A stretch of DNA of 64,000 bases. It comes from Gemmatimonadota bacterium (lineage in GTDB: Bacteria > Latescibacterota > UBA2968 > UBA8231). Made by a program: the position numbers and the translations under genes. The stretch lies in NCBI GenBank assembly GCA_009841115.1, contig VXML01000062.1, forward strand, positions 88,596 to 152,595, given 5' to 3'. Shown here piece after piece: positions 8,411-16,360 of the stretch (the stretch's first letter is position 1; each line of letters starts with the position of its first letter). The notes below the pieces were generated by a model, which did no database searches, was not told the origin of the DNA, and was given only the letters and a program-made list of their open reading frames with translations.

Positions 8411-8806
8411 GTGAAATTCGACACTAAAAAACTACCCGCCACCCCTGACGTGACGGCCCCCGACGGCTCGGATGTGCGCATTTTATTGGGCTTGCAAGGC
8501 GGCGGCATGGCTCATTTTGAACTCCAACCCGGCCAGACATCGAAGGCCGTTGCCCACCGCACGGTCGAAGAGATTTGGTTTTTTTTCACCGGTTGCGGTC
8601 AGATGTGGCGGCGACAGGACGACTGCGAGGAAGTCGTGGCGGTCGAGCCGGGCGTCTGCCTGACCATTCCGCTGGGCACCCACTTCCAGTTCCGCGCCTT
8701 GGGCGACGAGCCACTCGCCGCGATTGCCGTTACCATGCCCCCTTGGCCCGGCGAAGACGAAGCCTACCCGGTCGAGGGAATGTGGCCACCGACCGTGTCC
8801 GATTAG
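8411..8806 (+). CDS. Small cupin-domain protein
   Basis: The 131-residue protein starts with GTG at 8411. The single cupin barrel is visible from VRILLGLQGGGMAHFEL through KAVAHRTVEEIWFFFTGCG to PGVCLTIPLGTHFQFRALG. The first cupin motif G-x5-H-x-H-x3,4-E is reduced to VAHRTVEEIW, keeping one His and Glu, and the second keeps H in GTHFQF. It may bind a metal and act on a small molecule, or act as a ligand sensor. The next gene, a GNAT acetyltransferase, starts 11 bases after its stop, so the two are probably co-transcribed. Confidence 0.85.
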   Translation: MKFDTKKLPATPDVTAPDGSDVRILLGLQGGGMAHFELQPGQTSKAVAHRTVEEIWFFFTGCGQMWRRQDDCEEVVAVEPGVCLTIPLGTHFQFRALGDEPLAAIAVTMPPWPGEDEAYPVEGMWPPTVSD

Positions 8807-8817
8807 GCGGTGTAGCT

Positions 8818-9372
8818 ATGCCTCTCAAAAGCCACGCCGTCCACCTACACACGCCCCGTCTGCACCTGCGTCCCATGACCGACGCCGATTGGGATACCTT
8901 GCTGAGTTGGAACCAAGATCCCGACGTGTTGTATTACGCCGATGGCGCGGATGTGACAGCCTATACGCTCGACCAGATCAAGCGCATCTACGGCGGTATC
9001 TCGCAAGCCGCCTTCTGCTTTATCGCCGAGCTCGACGGCCAGCCCATCGCCGAAGCTTGGTTGCAAGCCATGAATCTGTCGCGCATCATTGAGGCCCACC
9101 CCGGCTGCGACTGCCGCCGCATTGACCTGTCCATTGGTGAGAAGCAGTACTGGAATAAAGGCTTGGGGACGGAAATAATCCGCGCGTTGGTCGATTTCGG
9201 TTTTTCTGAGGAAAAGGCCGATCTTATCTTCGCCTGCGACATTGCCGACTACAATCCCCGCAGCCGCGCCGCGTTTGCCAAAGCAGGCTTCCAAGTCGTG
9301 GCTCACATTCCGCAGCCGCCCGGTGGCAAGGCGCGCTCCACCTGCGACATGCGCATCGCCCAAGCCGAGTAG
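8818..9372 (+). CDS. GNAT-family N-acetyltransferase (RimJ/RimL-like)
   Basis: The ATG at 8818 gives 184 residues. The start LHTPRLHLRPMTDADWDTLLSW is typical of RimJ/RimL or aminoglycoside 6'-N-acetyltransferase-like GNAT proteins. The acetyl-CoA loop is seen in YWNKGLGTEIIRALVDFGF, and the C-terminal part ADYNPRSRAAFAKAGFQVV is the usual beta6-alpha4 segment. The acceptor is unknown. Its stop codon lies inside the palindrome at 9369-9397. Genes converge here with the ATPase gene. Confidence 0.88.
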   Translation: MPLKSHAVHLHTPRLHLRPMTDADWDTLLSWNQDPDVLYYADGADVTAYTLDQIKRIYGGISQAAFCFIAELDGQPIAEAWLQAMNLSRIIEAHPGCDCRRIDLSIGEKQYWNKGLGTEIIRALVDFGFSEEKADLIFACDIADYNPRSRAAFAKAGFQVVAHIPQPPGGKARSTCDMRIAQAE

Positions 9373-9397
9373 GGGGCGGTTTGAAACCGCCCCCTAC
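9369..9397. repeat. 29-base perfect palindrome between convergent genes
   Basis: Fourteen-base arms (GTAGGGGGCGGTTT and its complement) surround one central base. The element overlaps the TAG stop of the GNAT gene and lies 17 bases from the stop of the ATPase gene. The same palindrome occurs at 40423-40451 in the opposite orientation. It may act as a bidirectional terminator or be a REP-like dispersed element. Confidence 0.8.
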
Positions 9398-9413
9398 AAT
9401 GCGTAACATCAGT

Positions 9414-10823
9414 TTATTTCTTCAAAAATGTCGCGATGTCGTTTGGGTCCCAAAGGTAGAGGTGCGGGTCGCGGAGATTTTTGAGGGTGTCGGTAAAGCC
9501 GGATTTGGAGGTGATTAGATAAAAAGCGTTTGCGGTCGGGAGGTTTTGGGCGCGATGTTTGAGGGTTTGCAGAACGTCGGTGCCAACAGGGGTGGATGTC
9601 CATTTGCATTCAACAAAGAGAGTTTGCCGGGTTTCGGAGTTGAGGGCGACGAGGTCTATTTCGCTTTGTCGGTCCCACCAGCGTCCGATTCGGTGAAAGT
9701 AGAAAGGGGCGCGGTTGTGAAGGTTGAGTTTGAGCAAGAGTTCTCGCGTGATATTTTCAAAGGCAAAGCCCATAAATTCCGCTACGCAGGTATTGAGACG
9801 ATTGAGAAAGTACGGAAAGTTGCCCGATTCGTAGATACTCAATTGACGGTAGATGAATCGCATCCAGAAAGTGATAAAGGGGTCGCGGATTTTATAGCGA
9901 CTTTTTTTGGTTTTCCAAGATTGCTCGGTAATGGGCACTTCGCGTTCGATGAGGTCAAACAGGTCGGACAATTCGCGCAGGTATTTGGACAAGCTAGTGG
10001 CCGGCAGTCCGGCGGGGCCGGCGATTTCAGAGCGGCGGGTTTTTCCGGTGGCGATGGCTTCGAGGATTGCCAAATAGGTGTGGGCAGTGCCACCAAATTC
10101 GGAGAGGATGATATCGCGCATTTCATTGCGAAAGGGGGCAAAGGGGGAGAACAGCGCTTGATGGAGAATTTGTCGGATGGTGCTGCCGCCCAATCCCATG
10201 CTTTCTATAATTTCGTAATATCGGGGCATGCCGCCGAAGATGCCGTAAAGGGTAAGTATGTCTGTGGGCGATTGAAAGCCGAGGTCTGTAGCGATTTGAT
10301 AGATGGCTTCGATGGGTAAAGGGCTGAGATCAATTTCCCGGGTGAGACGACCGTAGAGGGGTTCTTTGGCGTCTTGGAAAACTTTTTTCATCAGGCCCAC
10401 GACAGACCCTATGGCAATGAGATGTATGCTGGATTGTTTGTGCCAGGTGTCCCACACGCCTTGGAGGATGGAATAGATGGCGGGATCGACAGTGAGAAAG
10501 TTTTGAAATTCATCGAAGACGACGATCAGGTGCCGGTGCCGGGTTTCGGCAAAGAGAAAAACGAAAAAGTCCTGCCAACTTGTAAATGTGGGTGCGTGGG
10601 CAATGTGCGATTTGAGGGTAGCCGAAAATTCGGCGAGGAGGGCATTTGCCGGGCGTTTTTCAACAAAAAAATAAATGCCGCCATGCTGGATATGTTGGCG
10701 CACGAGTTCTGTTTTTCCCACACGCCGTCGCCCAAAGATCGCGGTGAATTGAGAAAATTGTGCAGATCTTTCGGTGAGGTCGCGAAGAAGTGTCAGTTCT
10801 GTTTCTCGGTCGTAGAATCTCAT
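9414..10823 (-). CDS. AAA-type ATPase with C-terminal DUF234 nuclease-like domain
   Basis: The preferred start is the ATG at 10823 (MRFYDRETELTLLRD). The frame is open to 10883 but the promoter at 10855-10883 excludes that start. Walker A is IFGRRRVGKTELVRQ near residue 30, Walker B LIVVFDEFQNF near 120. The second half matches the DUF234 region of archaeal-type ATPases: a winged-helix stretch (GLPATSLSKYLRELSDLFDLIE) and a PD-(D/E)xK-like core (EIDLVALNSE, then LFVECKW). The 469-residue length is normal. Such proteins are widespread, mobile and of unknown function; some are thought to act on DNA. The gene is visibly richer in A/T than its neighbours, which suggests recent gain. Confidence 0.88.
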   Translation of the reverse strand: MRFYDRETELTLLRDLTERSAQFSQFTAIFGRRRVGKTELVRQHIQHGGIYFFVEKRPANALLAEFSATLKSHIAHAPTFTSWQDFFVFLFAETRHRHLIVVFDEFQNFLTVDPAIYSILQGVWDTWHKQSSIHLIAIGSVVGLMKKVFQDAKEPLYGRLTREIDLSPLPIEAIYQIATDLGFQSPTDILTLYGIFGGMPRYYEIIESMGLGGSTIRQILHQALFSPFAPFRNEMRDIILSEFGGTAHTYLAILEAIATGKTRRSEIAGPAGLPATSLSKYLRELSDLFDLIEREVPITEQSWKTKKSRYKIRDPFITFWMRFIYRQLSIYESGNFPYFLNRLNTCVAEFMGFAFENITRELLLKLNLHNRAPFYFHRIGRWWDRQSEIDLVALNSETRQTLFVECKWTSTPVGTDVLQTLKHRAQNLPTANAFYLITSKSGFTDTLKNLRDPHLYLWDPNDIATFLKK

Positions 10824-10854
10824 TATTATTCTCTTAATAATTATTCTTTTTAGA

Positions 10855-10883
10855 ATAATAATAGACATGGAGACAAGTGTCAA
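10855..10883 (-). promoter_or_regulatory. Sigma-70-type promoter of the ATPase gene
   Basis: On the minus strand TTGACA (10878-10883), exactly 17 bases, then TATTAT (10855-10860). This is the clearest promoter in the window. It overlaps the start codon of the divergent oxidoreductase gene (ATG 10883), so transcription of the two genes may interfere. Confidence 0.8.
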
Positions 10884-11956
10884 TGCAAAGCAAGCCTGCT
10901 AAACGACCTATGCGCCTAGTCATCTTGTCGTACAGCCACCACGGCCGCGGCATCGGCCAGACCATCCGCGCCTTGGGACACGATATAATCGGGGTTGTGG
11001 ATGGGGAAGAAGGCCCGCGCCAACAACTTACAGAGATTTTCCAATGTCCGGGCTTTGCCACCACGGGCGAGTGCCTCGACGCCGCGCAGCCCGACGCCGC
11101 TCTAGTCGCTGGCAAGCACATTGAAATGCCGGATCACGTGCAGGCTTGCGTCGATCGGCGCATTCCCTATCTGCTCGACAAACCCTTTGCCGATTGCGCT
11201 GCTCGGCTCCGCCCCGCGGCCGAAGCTTCGGCCAAACACGGGGTCTTCAGCGCCCTCACGCTGCCCAACCGCGCCAGCCGCATCGTCGCCACGGTGGAGC
11301 GTCTGTTAGCTGATGGTACGCTGGGCGATGTGGTCCAGTATAGCTGCCGTCTCAACAACGGCCCGCCCTCGCGTTACGATCCGACGCCCTCGGCTTGGCA
11401 CAACGACCCGGCCATTTCCGGTGGCGGCAGTTGGGCCGTAGAGGCGGCCCACGGCATTGACACCTTCCTGCAATTCGTCGGCGAGCAGACGGTACACGTG
11501 GTCGGTGCCATCATGTCCAATGCGACGCACGGCCGTATGGTGGAGGATATTGGCTTGGGAATGTTGCGCACGGAGGGGGGCGTGACCGGCGTTATTGAAA
11601 GCGGCTACGCCTATCCGTCAGGGGTGCGCAGCGGCGACCACTTCTTCCGCTTTATCGGCACCCGCGCCATGGTTTTCCAGCAGTACGGCAAAGAGGGCGA
11701 GCCGCTCATCGAAGTCCACACTACCGAGGGCGTGCAATTCAGTGAGGATTTGTCGCACGGCGAGCGCATGACGACCATTGTCGATCAAGCCCTGACCGCT
11801 TTGGCAGATGGGCGGTCCTTCACCCCCAATATCGACCAAGCCGTGCGCGTTCTTGAAATACAGGACGCGGTGTACGACCACGCTCGCAGAAACCCGCTGA
11901 CCGACGGCCCACATCCCATGGGCACCCCGCCTAGCCGACCGCAAATCTCCCCATGA
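10883..11956 (+). CDS. Gfo/Idh/MocA-family oxidoreductase
   Basis: The start is the ATG at 10883, ten bases after GGAG; a GTG at 10877 is in frame but too close to that site. Residues 10-40 carry the Rossmann fold (MRLVILSYSHHGRGIGQTI, with a degenerate GxGxxG) and IPYLLDKPFADCAARL is the EKP-like motif region, here DKP. The C-terminal half has the alpha/beta substrate domain with a His-containing helix (SWAVEAAHGIDTFLQFVG). It is a NAD(P)-dependent dehydrogenase, probably on a sugar or inositol derivative. It stands alone and converges on the glycosyltransferase gene. Confidence 0.85.
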   Translation: MQSKPAKRPMRLVILSYSHHGRGIGQTIRALGHDIIGVVDGEEGPRQQLTEIFQCPGFATTGECLDAAQPDAALVAGKHIEMPDHVQACVDRRIPYLLDKPFADCAARLRPAAEASAKHGVFSALTLPNRASRIVATVERLLADGTLGDVVQYSCRLNNGPPSRYDPTPSAWHNDPAISGGGSWAVEAAHGIDTFLQFVGEQTVHVVGAIMSNATHGRMVEDIGLGMLRTEGGVTGVIESGYAYPSGVRSGDHFFRFIGTRAMVFQQYGKEGEPLIEVHTTEGVQFSEDLSHGERMTTIVDQALTALADGRSFTPNIDQAVRVLEIQDAVYDHARRNPLTDGPHPMGTPPSRPQISP

Positions 11957-11975
11957 CGCAGCGAATAGCTACGGT

Positions 11976-13127
11976 CTATAACTGCTTATACAGTTGAATA
12001 GTTCGCTGAGCCGCGTCTTCCCACGTGAAGGCAGCGGCCCGTTGGCGTCCTTGGTGCGATAGCCGTTGGCGGAGCGCGGAATCGGTCAGCAGGCGCTGCA
12101 TTCCGGTAGCGATGGCTGCGGTGTCGAGCGGATCGACGAGCACTGCATCTTCTCCGGCGATTTCGGCGAGCGACGAACAGTTCGACGTCAGTACCGGGCA
12201 GCCGCTGGCCATTGCTTCGAGCACGGGTAACCCGAATCCCTCTATCAGCGATGGAAACGCGAAAAAGAGCGCGTGGGCAAAACAGGCGCGGATTTGCTCG
12301 TCGCTGAGTTGGCCGGCGAGGAGCACCCGGTCGCTTAGGCCGAATTGATGCGCTAGGCGCACGAGCGCGGGATTGCCCTCGCCGCGGCCGGCGAATACGA
12401 GGGCGAGATCGGGATGGTCCGGGGCGACTTGGGCAAAGGCGCGCACTAGCCGAGGCAGGTTTTTGTACGGCAAGCTGTTGCCTAGGCCAAACGCAAAAGG
12501 CCGTTCTGCAAGACCGTTGAGAATATCCTGCTGTGCTTGGTCTTGGACGGTCGAGCTACCCAAGTCAAACGGGGCCGGTTCCGCGTGGGACGAGTGCCAG
12601 ACGGATGCCACACCGTGGAGGATGGCGGTTACTTTGTCGGCGGGGATGCCGTGGTCGAGCGCAGCTTGGCGCGTGCTGGCGGAGACGGCGACGATATGGT
12701 CCGCTGTGGCAATGGCGCGGCGGATACCGAAGCTGCCCAGAGACCCTTTGACCCAGCGCCGCCAGCGCCGTCCGTCGGCGAGGTGGGGATGATCCACCCA
12801 GATCAGGTCGTGCAGGGTGATGACGACGCGCCGGGCGCGCACGCCGATGGGGAGAAAGTGGTACAGGGAGTGATATACGTCGGCGTCGAGCCCGTTGATG
12901 GTCCGGGCACCGGCGAGGATGTTGTGCGGCGAGGAAATGTCGTGCGGTGAGAAAATCTCCCTGAAGTTGGCCTGATCGGCGATGGGGCCGTGGCGCGAGG
13001 GACGGCGGACGACGATGTACTCGTTTTCGTGGTCTAGCTTGGCGATATGGCTGACGAGGTCGGCGGCGTAGCGGCCGAGGCTGGTGGGCACATCTCGCAA
13101 CGAGCGGGCGTCGATGCAGATCCTCAT
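11976..13127 (-). CDS. Glycosyltransferase family 4 (GT-B fold)
   Basis: The 383-residue protein begins MRICIDARSLRDVPTSLGRYA, as in WbaZ/mannosyltransferase-like GT4 enzymes. It contains ITLHDLIWVDHP, the N-domain segment DHIVAVSASTRQ and the donor-site motif PSLIEGFGLPVLEAMASG (E-x7-E) near residue 300. It transfers a nucleotide-activated sugar to a lipid or glycan at the cytoplasmic face of the membrane. Its ATG overlaps the stop of the DUF3047 gene (ATGA), last in a four-gene operon with lipid-synthesis genes, so a glycolipid product is likely. Confidence 0.9.
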   Translation of the reverse strand: MRICIDARSLRDVPTSLGRYAADLVSHIAKLDHENEYIVVRRPSRHGPIADQANFREIFSPHDISSPHNILAGARTINGLDADVYHSLYHFLPIGVRARRVVITLHDLIWVDHPHLADGRRWRRWVKGSLGSFGIRRAIATADHIVAVSASTRQAALDHGIPADKVTAILHGVASVWHSSHAEPAPFDLGSSTVQDQAQQDILNGLAERPFAFGLGNSLPYKNLPRLVRAFAQVAPDHPDLALVFAGRGEGNPALVRLAHQFGLSDRVLLAGQLSDEQIRACFAHALFFAFPSLIEGFGLPVLEAMASGCPVLTSNCSSLAEIAGEDAVLVDPLDTAAIATGMQRLLTDSALRQRLSHQGRQRAAAFTWEDAAQRTIQLYKQL

Positions 13128-13873
13128 GGGGCGAGGCCGGCGCAGTAGTTGGGGATGTGCACCAGTGCTGCTCGCGGCCAGACCCGGAAGTCAGCGTAGG
13201 CGGCCGCGGCGTATCCCTGGGTCGAATTGGCATCGGTGAGCAAGGCTATGCCGATGGTTTTTTTCGGTAAGTTGGACGACAAGATGCGCTCGTGATCTTT
13301 TTCCAGATCGACCCACTCTTGGAGCCATTGCCCCAACTTCTCCGGCCCGCTTTGGAGCACGACAAACCAAGGGCGGGCAATGCCTTTGCGGCGGGAGACG
13401 GTACCCGGGGCCAAGGTCGTGCTCCACACGTATTTGATCTGCCGTGGGATGCCAAGGAAGTTGTGCGAAAAAATGACGTGCACTCCGGCGGCGCTGTCGT
13501 TGGTCTCGGTATAGCGCTCGTCGCCGCCCGGCGGCAGGGCGTCGGCGCGCCAGCACCAAGTCATAATTGGGTATTGTCGAGGATCCCAGTGGAATCGCTT
13601 CATGAGGACGACCGAGTGGCCGGTGTCTTGCGCAGCTAGGTAGCGGCGGCCGTTGGCCTCGCGGACGGCGTAGAGTTTGGGTTTGTCGTCGTCCTTGCTG
13701 CGCCAGCGCCAGTCACGGGGCAGGCTGTCTAGGGGCGTGGAGGCAAAGTCTTCAATGACGATGTAAGGAGGGGCTTCGTGCTCTCCTCCGTCCGGCGGCG
13801 AGTCTTGGGCAGAGGCAGTGTAGAGAGAGAGGACGCAGGATCCCGCTAGGCAAGCGAGTATGTGTCGACGCAT
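13124..13873 (-). CDS. DUF3047 secreted protein
   Basis: The ATG at 13873 gives 249 residues with a signal peptide (MRRHILACLAGSCVLSLYTASAQ). The mature part matches the DUF3047 family: FASTPLDSLPRDWRWRSKD, then VVLMKRFHWDPRQYPIMTW, VHVIFSHNFLGIPRQIKYVWS and IGIALLTDANSTQGYAAAAYAD. The fold is probably a beta-jelly roll and the role is unknown. The same reading frame stays open upstream to 14464, but that part is a shadow of the LPG-synthase-like gene. It overlaps the glycosyltransferase start by four bases and follows the flippase-like gene by 26. Confidence 0.8.
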   Translation of the reverse strand: MRRHILACLAGSCVLSLYTASAQDSPPDGGEHEAPPYIVIEDFASTPLDSLPRDWRWRSKDDDKPKLYAVREANGRRYLAAQDTGHSVVLMKRFHWDPRQYPIMTWCWRADALPPGGDERYTETNDSAAGVHVIFSHNFLGIPRQIKYVWSTTLAPGTVSRRKGIARPWFVVLQSGPEKLGQWLQEWVDLEKDHERILSSNLPKKTIGIALLTDANSTQGYAAAAYADFRVWPRAALVHIPNYCAGLAP

Positions 13874-13899
13874 TGCTCTATCTCTTGTGTGTCGCGGGG

Positions 13900-14931
13900 T
13901 CAGCGCGGGTTTTCTTGTTCCTGAAGCATGGTTAAGGCCGTTGCAGGACGGCGTTGGAGCGCGGTGCGGCTCATGTAGCTGAGGCAGGTCCAGCCAATGA
14001 AAATCCAGAACACGCGGCGCATGCGGCGCGTAAGACCCAAAGACAGGCCGAGAGATGGATCCAACCCCAAGCTGGAGAACAGAAATACGAGGCTGCCTTC
14101 CATGACCCCGATGTTGGAGGGCATGAAGAAGAACAGGCCGTTGATGACCGCGCCCAAGGCATTGAGTAGAAAACAAAACCAAAAACCAACGCCTGCGTCC
14201 AGTGCCCAGAGGATGGCGTAGGTCTCGCAGGTGCCCATAAACCAGCCGATGCTCTGAAAGAACAAGGCGCGCAGAAAGCGAGTGCGGTGGGTGCGGTAAA
14301 AGGAGCCGATATTGGTGTCGATGCGCGCCGCGCGTCCCATATTGCGCTCGATCATGTCGGTGCGCAGGCCAGCCGATCGGAGCAGTTTGAGCAGAGACGT
14401 GAACATGCGCTCTTGGCGCTTGTAGAAGACCCAGAAAGCCGCCAAGCTGACGATGAGCAGGCATGCGAACAAGACCCGGTATTCCAAGGGAATAAGCTCG
14501 GACACGTCGTGGTAGTAGAACAACAGCCCTAGGCCGAGGACGGTAAAAGACAGGCCAACCGCAATCTGCGCGGTTTTGTCAACGACCACCGAGGCCATGC
14601 CACGCGGGCCGGGCGTCCGGTGGGTGAGCAAATATGCCTTGACTGGCTCGCCGCCGAGATTGGCCAGCGGCGTGAGTTGATTGACCGCCTCGCCGGCCAG
14701 CTTGGCCGCAAAAAGGGTGAGTAGCCGCGGTTTGAAGGCGTCGGGCGGGAAGGCGAAGTTCCAGGCGATTGTGTTGGAAAGATGCCAGGCGCACGAGGGT
14801 AGCAACAGCAGGGGGAATATCCACTTGATCGCGTCTAAGTGGTGGAGGACCTCATCAGCCCCGAGCTGACCGACGAGATAGCCCAGCAGCAGGAAGCCAA
14901 AGGCGACCATGGAGATTTGCAGTGCTCTCAC
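13900..14931 (-). CDS. Lysylphosphatidylglycerol synthase-like / UPF0104 integral membrane protein
   Basis: The start is a GTG at 14931 that overlaps the stop of the upstream gene (GTGA), giving 343 residues; an ATG eight codons later is possible. Eight or so membrane helices are present. The family signatures are AGEAVNQLTPLANLGGEPVKAYLL near residue 90 (the conserved NxxxPxxxGGE pattern) and FFMPSNIGVMEGSLVFLFSSLG near the C terminus. The catalytic aminoacyl-transferase domain of MprF is absent, so this is the flippase-like module only. With a CDP-alcohol phosphatidyltransferase in front and a glycosyltransferase behind, it probably translocates the lipid they make. Confidence 0.88.
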   Translation of the reverse strand: MRALQISMVAFGFLLLGYLVGQLGADEVLHHLDAIKWIFPLLLLPSCAWHLSNTIAWNFAFPPDAFKPRLLTLFAAKLAGEAVNQLTPLANLGGEPVKAYLLTHRTPGPRGMASVVVDKTAQIAVGLSFTVLGLGLLFYYHDVSELIPLEYRVLFACLLIVSLAAFWVFYKRQERMFTSLLKLLRSAGLRTDMIERNMGRAARIDTNIGSFYRTHRTRFLRALFFQSIGWFMGTCETYAILWALDAGVGFWFCFLLNALGAVINGLFFFMPSNIGVMEGSLVFLFSSLGLDPSLGLSLGLTRRMRRVFWIFIGWTCLSYMSRTALQRRPATALTMLQEQENPR

Positions 14932-16229
14932 GCGGTCTCCTCTCGGTTGACGGCCGGCGCTGGAAGCGAGGCGATCTGCCGCTCGGCGGTGCGCTGATTG
15001 CCCATCAGTCGATAGTGGGTGGTCAAAACGCCCAGCGCTGCTACGTGCAACAGGACGACGAGGAGCCAATAAACGACCGGCAACAGATTGGCTACCAAGC
15101 CGATGGCAATAAACAACGAGAGAAAATCCCGCTTGGTAATAAAGCCAGCGCGCTCTAGGAACCGATAGCTCCAGTCCTTTTCGCCATCGGGCACCTTGTT
15201 GCCCAAGTCGCCGAGGTAGTACTGTAAGCTGCCAGTGCCGGTTTTCAGGGCGTAGCTGTAGAGTAAAATCAAGGTCAGGACCATCGAGGCGATGGCGGAG
15301 ATACCAGCGTAGATGGGGAGATAGGTGTCGGGATAGAGGTGCCACATACCAGCCATCAGAGCAGCGTAGCCGCAGAGATAGGCGAGATTGTCGGTGACCG
15401 TGTCGAACCAAGCGCCGAATTTGGTCTCGGCCAGCTTGACGCGGGCGATCTCGCCATCGCAACCATCGAGGATGGAGGCGAGCTGCCAGAGGATACCGGC
15501 ACAGGCAAGCCGCAGGTAGGAGTCGGGCTGCGTCGCCAGATAGGCCGCGAACAAGCCCGGACACAGGACCATGAAAAAGGTCACCATGTTGGGCGAGATG
15601 CCAGTATCGACGATGAGTTTGCTGATGGGCACTGAGATGCGCACATTGAGCAGGCGCGCTACTGTGCCGCTGGTGGCCTTGCTCACTTGGTCGAAGAGCA
15701 TGTTTTTGGCGGCGCGTGCACTGCGCTTGTCGGTTACGCGGTGCCACAGAGTCGGCGCGATGTCTGCGCGGCGATGTGGACGCGCTGCGAGTGCACTCCA
15801 GAGATCGCCGGTTAGCGCATCCGAGGATAACGCGCCCGTAGCGCAGAGGAACGCCCCGCTACTGACGCCTTGGCTAGTCTGGGCGACGAGGTCGTCTTGC
15901 TGTAGGCCCGCGTCGATGAGGGCTTGCAGCGAGGAGTGGTGGTGGACGCAATCGCCTCTGAGTAGCAGCAAGGGGGCGTTGGGTAGGCGAGCGGCCTCCG
16001 GGGTGGTTTGCTCTACTTGGATGTCGAGGTCGGGGACTAGGGATTTGTCGCTGGAGGTGTGTCCGGGGGGAAGCACGACCAAGATGCGCTTGATGCCCGC
16101 GCTGGCCATGGTGCGGATCCCGCGTTGGAGGAGGGTGCGGCCAGCGACTTGTATATCGGTTGCAGCGCCAGCGGGAAAAACCAAAATTCCTTGCTCAATT
16201 GCGCACTTTGGCATGCGTTTGCCGTTCAA
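14928..16229 (-). CDS. CDP-alcohol phosphatidyltransferase with degenerate N-terminal nucleotidyltransferase-like domain
   Basis: The 433-residue protein has two parts. Residues 1-150 look like a sugar-phosphate nucleotidyltransferase (GILVFPAGAATDIQVAG, then ASAGIKRILVVLPPG), but the GxGxR loop is missing. From about residue 195 comes a membrane CDP-alcohol transferase with the complete motif LDGCDGEIARVKLAETKFG followed by AWFDTVTDN, that is D-x2-D-G-x2-A-R-x8-G-x3-D-x3-D. The layout recalls the fused cytidylyltransferase/DIPP synthase enzymes of inositol phosphodiester synthesis. The lipid or polyol acceptor is unknown. It is the first gene of a four-gene operon. An in-frame ATG at 16214 is an alternative start. 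Confidence 0.88.
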   Translation of the reverse strand: MNGKRMPKCAIEQGILVFPAGAATDIQVAGRTLLQRGIRTMASAGIKRILVVLPPGHTSSDKSLVPDLDIQVEQTTPEAARLPNAPLLLLRGDCVHHHSSLQALIDAGLQQDDLVAQTSQGVSSGAFLCATGALSSDALTGDLWSALAARPHRRADIAPTLWHRVTDKRSARAAKNMLFDQVSKATSGTVARLLNVRISVPISKLIVDTGISPNMVTFFMVLCPGLFAAYLATQPDSYLRLACAGILWQLASILDGCDGEIARVKLAETKFGAWFDTVTDNLAYLCGYAALMAGMWHLYPDTYLPIYAGISAIASMVLTLILLYSYALKTGTGSLQYYLGDLGNKVPDGEKDWSYRFLERAGFITKRDFLSLFIAIGLVANLLPVVYWLLVVLLHVAALGVLTTHYRLMGNQRTAERQIASLPAPAVNREETA

Positions 16230-16272
16230 TTTGGGGATGTAGATAAAAGAGGCGCTTTATAAAGAAACACTT

Positions 16273-16301
16273 AGTATAAGGAATTTTGCACAGTTTGTCG
16301 G
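16273..16301 (-). promoter_or_regulatory. Candidate promoter of the lipid operon
   Basis: On the minus strand CCGACA (16296-16301), 17 bases, then TATACT (16273-16278). It lies 44 bases upstream of the ATG at 16229. Confidence 0.5.
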
Positions 16302-16336
16302 ACCTTAAATTTGTGTGGCTATTGTGTTATATGTGT

Positions 16337-16342
16337 TATAAT
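16337..16342 (+). promoter_or_regulatory. Candidate -10 box (TATAAT) for the secreted FlgD-tailed gene pair
   Basis: A perfect TATAAT lies 19 bases before the ATG at 16361. No good -35 box is at the right distance: the best is TTGTGT at 16311-16316 with a 20-base spacer. The leader would be very short. Confidence 0.4.
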
Positions 16343-16360
16343 TGACCAAAAGGGTTTGTC

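Noticed and set aside
13874..14464. Upstream extension of the DUF3047 frame
   Set aside because: It is antisense-like low-complexity sequence inside the LPG-synthase-like gene; the signal peptide starts at 13873.
14932..15747. Upstream extension of the LPG-synthase-like frame (615 residues in total)
   Set aside because: This part lies in another frame of the CDP-alcohol transferase gene; the GTG at 14931 gives the family length.
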